In this document: one piece after another, positions 14,885-26,311 of the stretch
Numbering within the stretch: the stretch's first letter is position 1
Layout: every line of letters begins with the position of its first letter
Source: an uncultured Acidaminococcus sp.
Lineage (GTDB): Bacteria; Bacillota; Negativicutes; Acidaminococcales; Acidaminococcaceae
Length of the DNA stretch: 38,584 nucleotides
NCBI GenBank assembly: GCA_902796945.1
Contig: CADBQR010000148.1
Span: 1-38,584, forward strand
Direction: 5' to 3'
Translations under genes and position numbers: made by a program
The notes under the pieces: model-generated
What the model was told of the DNA's origin: nothing
The model's input: the letters and a program-made list of their open reading frames with translations, nothing else
The model's database searches: none

Positions 14885-16324
14885 TTATTCAAACTGGGCT
14901 GTAACCGCATCCCACTGTTCATTCACGGCTTCTGCCATCAGTTTCTTGCCCGGTGTGTCCAAATGGATCCCATCCAGACCCAGGTACGTGGAAAGGACTT
15001 GGTTTTCCGGAATCTTTTTGCCCAGATCGATATGGACCTGGGTCCGGATAAAGTCATTTACTTCTGCAAACCGCTGCATCCAATCCGATACGGTCGGCTC
15101 ATCAAAAGCCCTCTTGATATTGGTGGGATTGACGGGCGGCAGTGTCATAAAAATGGGATGGATCCCGTTTTCTTCACATTTCTCCCTCAATGCTTTCAGG
15201 TCTTGGATGACATCCTTGGGATCGGCTCCGCCTCTCAGGCTGTTTGTTCCCGTCATGATGATCAGGTATTTCGGGTGAAAAGGAACCACATCCTCATCAA
15301 AACGGGCCAGGGTTGCTTCGCTCGTATCCCCGCTTTGAGCAAGGTTGATGGAATCAAACTTCAAAAAATGCTGGAAACTATATTCCCAGTCCGACGGGGA
15401 ATAGGAGAGGTTCCCACCCCCGTGGTAGATACTGTCTCCCAACGTTGCGACTTCCCAATGATCATCCGGATCGGTCTTCATGGGCTGGGGCGGGCAGAAG
15501 ATCCCTACAGGCCTGCCGTTGGCATCGATTCCCCGCACCCGCCAGTACATGAGGCCGTGATGGACCCGCTTATCATCGTCATACCAGTCAAATCCGGTCG
15601 ACGTGCCGCGGCCGATGACCATGGAATCCGGCGCCTTTGCATTCGCATGGGGCGGACGGGCATTCAGGATCTCGATTTCATACGTAGCAGCGCCATTGAC
15701 GGGAATCCAGTTATATACCGGGTAAAGGAGCGTGGTGCCAATCCCTTCATTGAACCGATTGGTTGGCACCGGCCGCTGCAGGGCCGGAATCTTTCGGGTA
15801 ACATAGACTTTTTCCCATTGACTGAACGGAGTCAGGGGCTGCCGGTCAAGATTGAGCGCACGCACGCGCCATTCAAAATAATTGCCTGGATACGCATCAG
15901 GAAGAACCACGTTATACCCGTTGATATAAATGTGGTTTTCCGATTGGAAGATGACTCCATCGCGGGCCAGTTGTATTTCATAGGCTACGGCATCCTCTGC
16001 CTTTTCCCACCGTAAAAACGGCTTCATCGTCGCTGGCCGCTCCTTGTCGAAATGACTCAGGATGACGGGTGCCTTGCCGGATGGCACGGTCACCTGGTTG
16101 GAAACGGACAGGCGCTGCGTTCCGGAAGCCCGTACAATCTCACTGGCAGGGACATTGCGCCCGGCCGCCTTCACTACCCTGCTTTCGCTGGCTTCTGCGC
16201 ATTTGCCAAGCGGTTCCCCGCAGTAATTCATGGTTTCATAAATGCAGGGCACATAGCGAAAAAGACCGGTTACCGCAAGGACCATGATGAGGACCATCAG
16301 GCTTATTTGTTGTTTTCGTTCCAT
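14885..16324 (-). CDS. Membrane-anchored SGNH/GDSL-type hydrolase with fibronectin-like modules
   Basis: A 479-residue secreted or membrane-anchored esterase/acylhydrolase. Residues 7-25 are a signal anchor. Residues about 85-175 and 185-280 form two repeats resembling fibronectin type III/Big modules, each ending in a WRVR motif (FEWRVRAL and YWRVRGID). The C-terminal 190 residues are an SGNH domain with ATLGDSIYHGGG (Ser298), an Asn-containing IMTGTNSLRGG block and the Asp-His motif DGIHLD. This supports a complete catalytic set. ATG 16324 has GGGAGG upstream. A likely role is deacylation of a cell-envelope polysaccharide or peptidoglycan; the substrate is not determinable. Confidence 0.88.
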   Translation of the reverse strand: MERKQQISLMVLIMVLAVTGLFRYVPCIYETMNYCGEPLGKCAEASESRVVKAAGRNVPASEIVRASGTQRLSVSNQVTVPSGKAPVILSHFDKERPATMKPFLRWEKAEDAVAYEIQLARDGVIFQSENHIYINGYNVVLPDAYPGNYFEWRVRALNLDRQPLTPFSQWEKVYVTRKIPALQRPVPTNRFNEGIGTTLLYPVYNWIPVNGAATYEIEILNARPPHANAKAPDSMVIGRGTSTGFDWYDDDKRVHHGLMYWRVRGIDANGRPVGIFCPPQPMKTDPDDHWEVATLGDSIYHGGGNLSYSPSDWEYSFQHFLKFDSINLAQSGDTSEATLARFDEDVVPFHPKYLIIMTGTNSLRGGADPKDVIQDLKALREKCEENGIHPIFMTLPPVNPTNIKRAFDEPTVSDWMQRFAEVNDFIRTQVHIDLGKKIPENQVLSTYLGLDGIHLDTPGKKLMAEAVNEQWDAVTAQFE

Positions 16325-16492
16325 AAGTACCTCCCGATAAAATCGTAAATGGGCGGGAACGCGTTTTTCACCGTTCTCCGATACCCGCTTTTACACTTTT
16401 TTCTATAGCCATATTGTAGGTACTTTTCCAGGATTCGTCCAATACCTGCTTTTTGGGCTGCAAGATGCCTGAAAAGCATTTCTGCCGGACGT

Positions 16493-16538
16493 AAAAACAG
16501 CCCTGTTCCCTTTTTAGGGGGAACTGCAGGGCTGTTTT
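16493..16538 (-). terminator. Terminator of the V-ATPase operon
   Basis: Stem AAAACAGCCCTG/CAGGGCTGTTTT with an inner GTTCCC/GGGAAC-type stem, followed on the minus strand by TTTTT. It begins 31 bp after the ntpD stop. The symmetric ends could also stop plus-strand transcription. Confidence 0.88.
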
Positions 16539-16568
16539 CATTCCGCTTTGAAGCAATACAGCAGTACC

Positions 16569-17201
16569 TCAGTGTTTTTCCATGATTTCCTTTGCCTTCA
16601 TGAGGCGCACCGTGCTGGCACGTTCATTTTCGGCAAGTTTCATCGAAATGTATTTGATGCTTTCCTGCATTTCCGGAATCATGACATATTCCAATGCATT
16701 GACGCGCCGCCGTGTCTTTTCGATTTCGTCCGCCAACATATTGCACGTTTTCTCCACTTCTGCCAGTTCCAGAAGCTCCGGCAGGTAGGAAGTAAGATTT
16801 ACGACGGCATTATCCAGTTCGGCCGAAGTAAAGGTAAAAGCGTAAGGCACATGGGTCTGGTCATCCGTTGTTGCACCGGTGTATTTGATGGTTGGTACAT
16901 CAACGCTCATCACGTTCTTCGTACCCACTTCAAATTCGGCACTGCGGGCCGGATAAAGCAGGGCTTCACTCATATAAAGGGAGCCCATCTGCGCCTTTGC
17001 CTGGACAAAATGCTGGGATACGTCCGACAGGGCCTTTTCCATCTTCTCCCGCAGGGCATGATTGCGACGAATATAGATCATGAACTGACGGACCATTTCA
17101 TCCCGTTTATCCTTCAGCAGCTTATGCCCCCGCACGGCCGTAGCGAGCCGCCGTTTCAGTCGGGTCAGCTCCATTCGGGTCGGGTTCACATTTGTAGCCA
17201 T
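16569..17201 (-). CDS. ntpD: V-type ATPase subunit D
   Basis: Central rotor-shaft subunit that couples ATP hydrolysis in A3B3 to the membrane ring. 210 aa with the expected antiparallel coiled-coil ends. The N-terminal NPTRMELTRLKRRLATAVRG is the family signature, and the C-terminal RRRVNALEYVMIPEM helix is equally typical. ATG 17201 has GAGGGGG upstream and starts 3 bp after the ntpB stop. It is the last gene of the operon, followed by a terminator. Confidence 0.95.
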   Translation of the reverse strand: MATNVNPTRMELTRLKRRLATAVRGHKLLKDKRDEMVRQFMIYIRRNHALREKMEKALSDVSQHFVQAKAQMGSLYMSEALLYPARSAEFEVGTKNVMSVDVPTIKYTGATTDDQTHVPYAFTFTSAELDNAVVNLTSYLPELLELAEVEKTCNMLADEIEKTRRRVNALEYVMIPEMQESIKYISMKLAENERASTVRLMKAKEIMEKH

Positions 17202-17204
17202 GGG

Positions 17205-18596
17205 TTATTCCCCCTCGCTGCCTTCTGCCGGTTTGTAATATTTATCCAGGTATTCGTCACGGATACGCTTCAGTTCGGACCGCGGCAGGATGCCCAGAAG
17301 CTTCCAGCCCAGATCCAAGGTCTCTTCAATGGAGCGGTTCGTTTCATATCCCTGGGATACATATTCCTTTTCGAAAGCATCGGCAAACCTGGCATAGAGT
17401 TTATCAACCTTACTCAAAGCCGAGTCGCCCAGGATGGTAGCCAGTTCCTTTGCCGATTTCCCGCGGGAATAGGCGGCAAAGAGCTGGTTCATCGTATCCG
17501 CATGGTCTTCGCGGGTCTTGCCTTTGCCGACCCCTTTATCCTTCAGACGGGACAGGGACGGCAGTACATCAATCGGAGGCTTCAGGCCTTTGCGGTACAA
17601 TTCACGGCTCAGGATAATCTGGCCTTCCGTGATATATCCGGTCAGGTCAGGAATCGGATGCGTCTTATCGTCTTCCGGCATGGACAGAATGGGGATCATC
17701 GTAATGGAACCCTTCTTGCCGCGGATACGACCGGCCCGTTCATACATGGTCGCAAGGTCCGTATACAGATAGCCCGGGTAGCCGCGGCGGCCGGGCACTT
17801 CCTTACGGGCCGCAGAAACTTCACGCAGGGCATCGGCATAGTTCGTAATATCCGTAATGATGACAAGGACGTGCATATCCATCTCAAAAGCCAGGTATTC
17901 AGCAGCCGTAATGGCCATACGCGGCGTGGAAATACGTTCTACGGCCGGGTCATTGGCCAGGTTGATGAACATGACAGCACGGCTCAGGGCACCGGTACGG
18001 TTGAAGTCTTCCATGAAGAAGTTGGCTTCTTCGAAAGTGATACCGACAGCAGCAAAAACAACGGCAAATTTTTCATCCTTGCCGAGGACCTTGGCCTGCC
18101 GGGCAATCTGTGCCGCCAGTTGGGCATGGGGAAGTCCGGATCCCGAGAAAACCGGCAGTTTCTGGCCGCGGACCAGTGTGTTCAGCCCGTCAATGGCACT
18201 GACACCGGTCTGGATGAATTCCGAAGGATAGTCACGGGCTGCCGGGTTCATGGCCACACCATTGATATCCAGATATTCTTCCGGAATGATCTGGGGGCCT
18301 CCGTCAATGGGGGTACCCATTCCATCAAAGACACGGCCCAGCATGGCCGGTGATACGCCAAGCTGGATCCCATGGCCTACAAAACGGGCCTTGGTACTGG
18401 AAAGCTGCAGTCCCGAAGCACTTTCAAAGAGCTGGACCAGGGCCTTGTCCCCATCAATCACCAGGACACGGCCGGCACGTTTTGTACCGTTGGCTTCCGT
18501 GATTTCCACCAGTTCGTCATATTTCGCACCGGAAACGTGGTCAACCAGCATCAGAGGGCCAACAACTTCCCGGATCGTTTTATAATCCTTACGCAT
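17205..18596 (-). CDS. ntpB: V-type ATPase subunit B (non-catalytic)
   Basis: Regulatory nucleotide-site subunit of the A3B3 headpiece. 463 residues from ATG 18596, preceded by GAGGGTG; an in-frame GTG at 18605 is less well placed. As in the family, the P-loop is degenerate ([20 protein letters not shown]). Other typical blocks are [36 protein letters not shown], and the [21 protein letters not shown] region. It overlaps the ntpA stop by 8 bp, implying translational coupling. Confidence 0.97.
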   Translation of the reverse strand: MRKDYKTIREVVGPLMLVDHVSGAKYDELVEITEANGTKRAGRVLVIDGDKALVQLFESASGLQLSSTKARFVGHGIQLGVSPAMLGRVFDGMGTPIDGGPQIIPEEYLDINGVAMNPAARDYPSEFIQTGVSAIDGLNTLVRGQKLPVFSGSGLPHAQLAAQIARQAKVLGKDEKFAVVFAAVGITFEEANFFMEDFNRTGALSRAVMFINLANDPAVERISTPRMAITAAEYLAFEMDMHVLVIITDITNYADALREVSAARKEVPGRRGYPGYLYTDLATMYERAGRIRGKKGSITMIPILSMPEDDKTHPIPDLTGYITEGQIILSRELYRKGLKPPIDVLPSLSRLKDKGVGKGKTREDHADTMNQLFAAYSRGKSAKELATILGDSALSKVDKLYARFADAFEKEYVSQGYETNRSIEETLDLGWKLLGILPRSELKRIRDEYLDKYYKPAEGSEGE

Positions 18597-20361
18597 TGTC
18601 GTCACCCTCTTCCGTCAGCTGGGCAAAGGCTTCATCCAGCTCCTTGTTCATCTGACCAAACTTTTCTTTCCGTTCCTGTTCCGGAATATACTTTGCACGG
18701 CCAATCTGCTCCCGAATGGGCATATCGATCAGCTTTTCCAGCGGAACGTGCTTATCCGCCATGGAAAGGGCCTTATCATACCAGGACAGGATCAGTTTCA
18801 GCATGTCGTACTGTTTTTCCAGGGAAGTATACGTATCTACTTCATGGAACGAGTTCTGATGCAGGAAATCCTCACGGATGGAACGGGCACATTCCATGGT
18901 GATACGATCCTTGAAGCCCAACGCGTCGATACCGACCAGCCGGACAATTTCGTTCAGGTTGGATTCCTCCTGCAGGATTTCCATCGTCTGTCCCACCATT
19001 TTCGACCAATCCGGAGCCACATGGGCATCATAGTATTTCTGGAGACGGTCGGAATACAGGGAATAGCTCTGCAGCCAATCAATGGCCGGGAAGTGCCGGG
19101 CGTAAGCCAGGGCCGAGGACAGGCACCAGAACACCTTGACGATACGCAGGGTAGCCTGGGATACCGGTTCGGAAATATCACCGCCAGGAGGCGATACGGC
19201 ACCGATTGCAGAAACCGCACCAACCCGCTTTTCCTTACCAATGCAGTCAACCACACCGGCCCGTTCGTAGAATTCGGCCAGACGGGAAGACAGATAGGCA
19301 GGATATCCTTCTTCGCCGGGCATTTCTTCCAGGCGGGAAGACATTTCGCGCAGCGCTTCTGCCCAGCGTGAAGTGGAATCTGCCATGATGGCGACTTTGT
19401 AACCCATATCACGGAAATATTCCGCCAGGGTAATGCCAGTGTAAATGGAAGCTTCACGGGCAGCCACCGGCATATCGGACGTATTGGCAATCAGGACCGT
19501 ACGCTTCATCAGCGGCAACCCTGTCCGCGGATCCTTCAGACCGGGGAATTCATTCAATACATCCGTCATTTCATTGCCCCGTTCGCCGCAGCCGACATAA
19601 ATGATGATGTCCGCATCGGCCCACTTGGCCAACTGGTGCTGTGTAACAGTCTTGCCAGAACCGAAAGGTCCCGGAATGGCAGCAACACCCCCCTTGGCAA
19701 TGGGGAACAGGGTATCAATGACCCGCTGACCCGTAACCATCGGTTCATTTGGGGCCAGTTTATCCTTATACGGTCTGGCTTTACGAACCGGCCAGGTCTG
19801 AAGCATCGGATATTCCTTCACGGTTCCATCCGTTTCCTTCAGCTTATAGACCGGCTCTACAATCGTGGCTTCACCGCTGTAAACCCATTCCACCGTACCG
19901 CTCTTGCCAGGAGGCACCATGATTTTATGAAGTACAGCAGGGGTCTCCTGAACCGTTCCGATGACATCGCCGCCAATCACTTCATCGCCGACCCTGGCAA
20001 CCGGCACAAATTCCCATTTCTTTTCCCGGTCCAGCTTGGGTACGTCGATCCCGCGGGTAATACGGTCGCCGGCAATCTTGTAGATTTCCTCCAGGGGCCG
20101 CTGGATACCATCAAAAATACTTTCAATCAAGCCAGGGGCCAGTTCAACAGACAGCGGGGAACCAGTCGATTCTACCGGTTCGCCCGGCCCGAGGCCGGCC
20201 GTTTCTTCATACACTTCGATAGAGGCCTTATCGCCTCTTAATTCGATGACCTCGCCAATCAATTTCTTGTCGCTGACACGAACCACGTCGTTTACCTGGA
20301 CGTCACTCATACCTTCAGCGACGATCAACGGGCCGGATACTTTTACGATCCTTCCGCTCAT
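18589..20361 (-). CDS. ntpA: V-type ATPase catalytic subunit A
   Basis: Catalytic ATP-hydrolysing subunit, 590 aa. The beta-barrel N terminus is followed by the non-homologous insert typical of V/A-type A subunits (about 110-200). The P-loop GPFGSGKTV is at 231-239, then [16 protein letters not shown] carries the catalytic Glu. [27 protein letters not shown] matches the Walker B/arginine region pattern. The length and motifs are those of a functional enzyme. It follows subunit F by 11 bp. Together with the Na+-type proteolipid it argues for an ion-pumping ATPase rather than an orphan. Confidence 0.97.
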   Translation of the reverse strand: MSGRIVKVSGPLIVAEGMSDVQVNDVVRVSDKKLIGEVIELRGDKASIEVYEETAGLGPGEPVESTGSPLSVELAPGLIESIFDGIQRPLEEIYKIAGDRITRGIDVPKLDREKKWEFVPVARVGDEVIGGDVIGTVQETPAVLHKIMVPPGKSGTVEWVYSGEATIVEPVYKLKETDGTVKEYPMLQTWPVRKARPYKDKLAPNEPMVTGQRVIDTLFPIAKGGVAAIPGPFGSGKTVTQHQLAKWADADIIIYVGCGERGNEMTDVLNEFPGLKDPRTGLPLMKRTVLIANTSDMPVAAREASIYTGITLAEYFRDMGYKVAIMADSTSRWAEALREMSSRLEEMPGEEGYPAYLSSRLAEFYERAGVVDCIGKEKRVGAVSAIGAVSPPGGDISEPVSQATLRIVKVFWCLSSALAYARHFPAIDWLQSYSLYSDRLQKYYDAHVAPDWSKMVGQTMEILQEESNLNEIVRLVGIDALGFKDRITMECARSIREDFLHQNSFHEVDTYTSLEKQYDMLKLILSWYDKALSMADKHVPLEKLIDMPIREQIGRAKYIPEQERKEKFGQMNKELDEAFAQLTEEGDDNA

Positions 20362-20372
20362 CGGTTATATCC

Positions 20373-20699
20373 CTACCCTTCTTTGAATAGAATGTCGGCA
20401 CCTACAGCTTTTTCCACATTTTCCTTTACCCGCTTCATCCCAAGACCAAGGGAACGCTTCCCTGCAGGAATCGGAATGATGGCAGGATAGGTTGCCGTAG
20501 CATATTCTTCGATTACGTCACCAGCCTGCTGGGCTGCAGTTTCCGTAATGTAGATGACCACGTAGCCTTCATCGGCCAATTTGTGGAGCCGCCGTTTGAT
20601 TTGATCCGGCTCTTCTTCATAGAATACGTCAAAGCCAACAGCCTTGAAAATCATAACGGAGCTGGGATCACCGACAACAGCAATCTTTTTCTTGTTCAT
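20373..20699 (-). CDS. ntpG: V-type ATPase subunit F
   Basis: Small rotor-axis subunit (108 aa) binding subunit D, called NtpG in Enterococcus hirae. The start chosen is ATG 20699 (MNKKKIAVVGDP), because GGGAGG lies 6-7 nt upstream. A longer frame would begin inside subunit C without a site. The Rossmann-like fold is visible: IAVVGD start, VIYITE strand and a PAIIPIPAG motif typical of AtpF. Located between subunits C and A as in other bacterial V-ATPase operons. Confidence 0.92.
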   Translation of the reverse strand: MNKKKIAVVGDPSSVMIFKAVGFDVFYEEEPDQIKRRLHKLADEGYVVIYITETAAQQAGDVIEEYATATYPAIIPIPAGKRSLGLGMKRVKENVEKAVGADILFKEG

Positions 20700-20724
20700 A
20701 TGCATCCTCCCAAGCTTCGTGATT

Positions 20725-21720
20725 TTATGCGTACATTTCCGGCAGCTGCGGTTCGAATCCGCCCTGCAGCGCACCAAAAATCAAACGCAGTGCTTCGGCT
20801 TCCGCTTCCCTGGCAAAGAGATATCCCACAATGGGACCCAGGGAGTGTGTATCCCACTTGGCCCGACGAATGATCAGCATCTTTCCTTCCTGCATCCGCT
20901 TTGCCAGGACACCGATATCATTGGTCTGGGCATATTCGTTGATGACCTGTACCAGTTCAGCCCCGTGCGGTCCCTGGTTCAGACGCGCGCCAAGCTGTTC
21001 CGGTGGTGTATCGAGGCATTCCTCGAAAACACTTTTGGCAATGGTACCGGCATCGAGCAGGACCAGTCGCAATTGGTTCAGTTCCCAATGAAGGTTCTGG
21101 GCCCGAATGAGACTGATCGTGTTTTGATAATCGGCCCACAGGGAGAAGAAATCCCGAATGAAGCCGTGTTCATGTTTTGCATCCATGACCTGCCGGGCCT
21201 GCGAGAACATGGCACCATCAATCATGGCACTGAAGCTCAACGGATCGGCCTCACGGCCTAACTCGTTTTCCACTTTATTCAGCGTATCCCGGTAGACAGG
21301 GGGAAGATCCTCATAATATTTGGTCTGGACCATATCTTTCAGTGTCTCCAGTGGGAAATTCCCGCCATCCCGAAGGATTTCATCAGCACTGATGCCAAGC
21401 AGTCTGGCTTTCAGCAAACTCTTGATATTATGGGTATCCACCGGCAGAAGAAATAATCCTGTAAGCTCCGGATCCGGAGTCAATTCCTTGATCCGTTTCC
21501 GGGTCAGCTGAAGCTGGCTGCGGATAATCAAATCAATTTCACCCTGCGCGAGTTCCTGCTCTGTCGCCGCGTTTTCTCCATAGCCCGTTTCGAGCAGAAG
21601 CTTGAACGCCTCCTTCGTAGTCCCCGCTTCCGCAATGCGGCGGATCTGGGAAGCGCTCAAAAGATGGGTAGACAAAGCACTGATCCGGCCCAGGGCAAAT
21701 TCATAACTGGGCTGGGGCAT
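20725..21720 (-). CDS. ntpC: V-type ATPase subunit C (d-type rotor socket)
   Basis: Connects the central shaft to the proteolipid ring. 331 aa, all-helical, with the family features YEFALGRISALSTHLLS near the start, VDTHNIKSLLKARLLG (about 113-128) and YQNTISLIRA near the middle. The C-terminal GPIVGYLFAREAEAEALRLIF is the classic end motif of AC39/NtpC proteins. ATG 21720 has GGAGGTG upstream and follows subunit E with a one-base gap. Confidence 0.93.
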   Translation of the reverse strand: MPQPSYEFALGRISALSTHLLSASQIRRIAEAGTTKEAFKLLLETGYGENAATEQELAQGEIDLIIRSQLQLTRKRIKELTPDPELTGLFLLPVDTHNIKSLLKARLLGISADEILRDGGNFPLETLKDMVQTKYYEDLPPVYRDTLNKVENELGREADPLSFSAMIDGAMFSQARQVMDAKHEHGFIRDFFSLWADYQNTISLIRAQNLHWELNQLRLVLLDAGTIAKSVFEECLDTPPEQLGARLNQGPHGAELVQVINEYAQTNDIGVLAKRMQEGKMLIIRRAKWDTHSLGPIVGYLFAREAEAEALRLIFGALQGGFEPQLPEMYA

Positions 21721-21721
21721 C

Positions 21722-22330
21722 TTACTTCACCTCCGCGCCAAAGAGGATCCCCGCCACGCGATATTCCTCCTCACTGCGGACATCCGCAAGCAGCGTGGCA
21801 AAAGAGCCATCGTAATCGCAATCCTTACCCTGGAGCAGGATTCCGTCAGCAAAGGGGGCCTTTTCGGGGCTCAGCACGATTTCACCCTTTCTGCCCTGAG
21901 CCTTCAGCGCTTCATTGATCTTGTTCAGGAACCCGCCTTCATAGGCAGGACGGTCCTTTTCCGGTACAACGAGGGTTTCTGTCCCTTCCAGGTCGGAAGA
22001 AACAATCAGCTGCAGGATCAGCTTTTCCCATTGTTCATGAGGCAAATGAGCCAGTTGGTCAGCAGCCTTTTCAAAGGCTTCCTCTACAACAGCCCTTTGG
22101 CTGGCCAGACTGTCCTTACGGCTTTTCAGTTCAGCAATCAGGGTCAGGCGGCCTGCGGCCTCCTGGGCATCCACCAGGGACCTGGCCCTGATTTCCTCTG
22201 CCGAGGACCGGGCCTTGCTGAGAATCCGGCTGGCTTCCGCGTCTGCTTTTTCCTTTGCTGCCGCCGTAATGGCCGCCGCGCCCTGTCTAGCCTCTTCCTC
22301 TATCTTTTCCATAATCTTATTGCCTGCCAC
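21722..22330 (-). CDS. ntpE: V-type ATPase subunit E (peripheral stalk)
   Basis: Stator-stalk subunit forming a coiled coil with the small stalk protein encoded first in the operon. 202 aa. The N-terminal half is a long charged helix rich in Ala, Glu and Lys (KIMEKIEEEARQGAAAITAA). The C-terminal globular part has the typical GVLLQ-like segment (ADGILLQGKDCDYDGSF) and ends with VAGILFG. The start is GTG 22330, supported by GAGGTGG at 7 nt; the next in-frame ATG (residue 7) has no site. Confidence 0.88.
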   Translation of the reverse strand: MAGNKIMEKIEEEARQGAAAITAAAKEKADAEASRILSKARSSAEEIRARSLVDAQEAAGRLTLIAELKSRKDSLASQRAVVEEAFEKAADQLAHLPHEQWEKLILQLIVSSDLEGTETLVVPEKDRPAYEGGFLNKINEALKAQGRKGEIVLSPEKAPFADGILLQGKDCDYDGSFATLLADVRSEEEYRVAGILFGAEVK

Positions 22331-22347
22331 GACGCGTCCACCTCACT

Positions 22348-24700
<2,353 letters not shown>

Positions 24701-24707
<7 letters not shown>

Positions 24708-25012
24708 TCGATCACGACCTTTTCCATAATGTACTTCACTGCTTCATCCAGTTTCGTACGCGCCTGTTCGGCCTTTGCTGTATCCTTGGCAGCATTTTCC
24801 TCTATGAGGGTCTGCGCCTTGGCTTTTGCTTCCTCTTCCGCCTTGGCAATGGTCTTCTTGGCTTCATCCCGTGCAGCCGTAACCATGGTTTCGGCCTCAC
24901 GGTTGGCCTTTGCCTGGGCATCCCGGAGCAAGCTGCGGGCATCGGCAGTTGCCTGCTTTTTTACTTCATCGGCAGCTTTTTCCGCCGCTTTGATATCTTC
25001 CAACATGGACAT
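24701..25012 (-). CDS. ntpF: V-type ATPase small peripheral-stalk subunit (G/H type)
   Basis: First gene of the V-ATPase operon, 103 aa. It is almost entirely a charged alpha-helix with heptad-like Ala/Glu/Lys repeats (AKANREAETMVTAARDEAKK), which fits the stalk subunit that pairs with E. The assignment rests on position ahead of subunit I (as E. hirae ntpF) and on composition; coiled coils diverge too fast for motif proof. ATG 25012 is preceded by AAAGGTGGTGAG. Confidence 0.85.
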
Positions 25013-25046
25013 GGTCTCACCACCTTTGTGTCGTCAAAATCGACTT

Positions 25047-25062
25047 AAAACTGTACAGTTTT
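25047..25062. promoter_or_regulatory. Perfect palindrome AAAACTGTACAGTTTT in the V-ATPase leader
   Basis: 16 bp without a spacer, 35 bp upstream of the ntpF ATG and downstream of the predicted promoter. The layout suits a roadblock-type repressor operator. As RNA it would form only a weak hairpin. Confidence 0.4.
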
Positions 25063-25107
25063 TCCCTTTCTGAGAAGCAGGAGGGGGCTAAAGTAACAGT
25101 TTAATTC

Positions 25108-25138
25108 ATTATACAATATTTCAGTTAATTTTTGTCGA
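25108..25138 (-). promoter_or_regulatory. Candidate promoter of the V-ATPase operon
   Basis: Minus-strand TATAAT at 25108-25113 (perfect) and TCGACA at 25133-25138 with a long 19-bp spacer. The predicted start is near 25100, giving a leader of about 90 nt that includes the palindrome. Confidence 0.45.
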
Positions 25139-25209
25139 ATTTTCTTGTGACTTTTTAAATTTTTTATTTTAAAATAATTTTTATTATTTTTAACGGTCGC
25201 CTGTAGCAA

Positions 25210-25239
25210 TTGACAAAGTTCCGGAAATTATGCTACTTT
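25210..25239 (+). promoter_or_regulatory. Candidate promoter of the DMT permease gene
   Basis: Perfect TTGACA at 25210-25215 and TACTTT at 25234-25239, 18-bp spacer. Confidence 0.35.
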
Positions 25240-25313
25240 TTACAGGCTGTCATTTTATTGAAAATGGATTGCTGGAATGATTACCGGGAATCCCAATGAG
25301 GTGAGAAAATATC

Positions 25314-26195
25314 TTGGAGACAGAGAAAAAAGGAATGGTTCAGGTCTTTATCGGAGCTGCCATCTGGGGATCCATTGGCTTTTTTGTCATGGCCATGTCC
25401 CACTATGGGGCTTCAGCTGCTTTGACCAGCTTCCTGCGCGGGCTTTTCGCCACCATGATTATGGTGTTCATCACGGTGGCACGCTGCGGACTTCGATGCC
25501 TGAAAGTCGATCCAAAAACGCTCCTTGTCTGTGCCCTGCTCGGCCTCATCTGCCAAGGAACCTACAATCTCTTTTACTGCCTTGCCATTGTGAATGCCGG
25601 CGTAACAGCCAGCGCGGTTCTCCTGAATGTCGCGCCCGTCTTTGCTGCGGCGGAGGCCCACATTCTCTTCCGCGAACGGATTGGAAAGCAGAAAGCCGCG
25701 GCCCTGCTGCTGGATGTTATTGGCTGCATCCTGGCGGTCACGGGTGGCAGCTTTGATACCACGTCCCTGTCCATTTCCGGGATTCTCTTCGGTGTTGCCG
25801 CCGGGTTCTGCTATTCCCTGACCTCCGTCATCGGAAAAGTGGCCGGCAGCCGGACCAATGCCTTTATCATGAGCGTATACAGTTACCTCTTTTCTGCGCT
25901 CTTTCTGTTTTTCTTTGTAGAAAACGGGGAATGGACCACTCTGGCCCAGCCAGGTCTTCTTGTGGTTGGCTTTTTCTATGCCCTGTTTCCTACTTGTCTG
26001 GCCTATCTGCTTTATTACCTGGGCGTACAAAAAATCAGGGAAAACAGCATTGTTCCGGTCATCGCTTCCGTAGAAACGGTGGTTGCCGCCTTTTTGGGCA
26101 TCCTTTTATATGGTGAGATTCCCGGGCCGGTCAACCTGGCCGGAATTGCACTTGTCCTTTTTTCCATCGCCCTCCTGTCCCGGCGGAATGCATGA
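25314..26195 (+). CDS. EamA/DMT-family permease
   Basis: Drug/metabolite transporter superfamily protein, 293 aa, ten predicted transmembrane helices built from two EamA repeats. Typical sequences are VFIGAAIWGSIGFFVM at the start, NVAPVFAAAEAHILFRERIG closing the first repeat, and VIASVETVVAAFLGILLYGE closing the second. The translation start is probably TTG 25314, because GAGGTGAG lies 8 nt upstream; the first ATG (25335) has no good site. Such proteins export or import amino acids, nucleosides or similar metabolites; the substrate is not predictable. It is a single-gene unit with its own promoter and terminator. Confidence 0.9.
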   Translation: METEKKGMVQVFIGAAIWGSIGFFVMAMSHYGASAALTSFLRGLFATMIMVFITVARCGLRCLKVDPKTLLVCALLGLICQGTYNLFYCLAIVNAGVTASAVLLNVAPVFAAAEAHILFRERIGKQKAAALLLDVIGCILAVTGGSFDTTSLSISGILFGVAAGFCYSLTSVIGKVAGSRTNAFIMSVYSYLFSALFLFFFVENGEWTTLAQPGLLVVGFFYALFPTCLAYLLYYLGVQKIRENSIVPVIASVETVVAAFLGILLYGEIPGPVNLAGIALVLFSIALLSRRNA

Positions 26196-26216
26196 GGCCT
26201 GGCCATAAAACATCAA

Positions 26217-26253
26217 TGGGGCTGCCGCATCAATATGCGGCAGCCCCATTTTT
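26217..26253 (+). terminator. Terminator of the DMT permease gene
   Basis: Perfect 14-bp stem (TGGGGCTGCCGCAT and complement), 4-nt loop CAAT, then five T. It may also act on the convergent ECF operon, whose last gene ends at 26312. Confidence 0.9.
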
Positions 26254-26311
26254 GACGGTTCGCAGGCCCGATGGCCCGGCAGCCGTTTTTTAAGAAGCGA
26301 GTCTCCCCGGC

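Larger units (their letters stand above)
25013..25313. other. AT-rich divergent promoter region (301 bp)
   Basis: No gene. It contains, from left to right, a perfect 16-bp palindrome, a minus-strand promoter for the V-ATPase operon, a long A/T tract and a plus-strand TTGACA for the DMT permease. An imperfect dyad GTAGCA/TGCTAC (25204-25236) overlaps that plus promoter and could be an operator. Confidence 0.6.

Noticed and set aside
16368-16556. 62-codon minus-strand frame between the V-ATPase operon and the SGNH gene
   Set aside because: It runs through the V-ATPase terminator hairpin and has no supporting features.
16548-18353. Long 601-codon plus-strand frame opposite ntpD/ntpB
   Set aside because: Antisense shadow of two well-recognised V-ATPase genes; residue content is atypical and no start signal is seen.
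25204-25241. GTAGCA/TGCTAC dyad followed by TTTTT, possible terminator
   Set aside because: Long loop of about 21 nt and a short stem. It overlaps a promoter rather than following a gene, so at most it is an operator.
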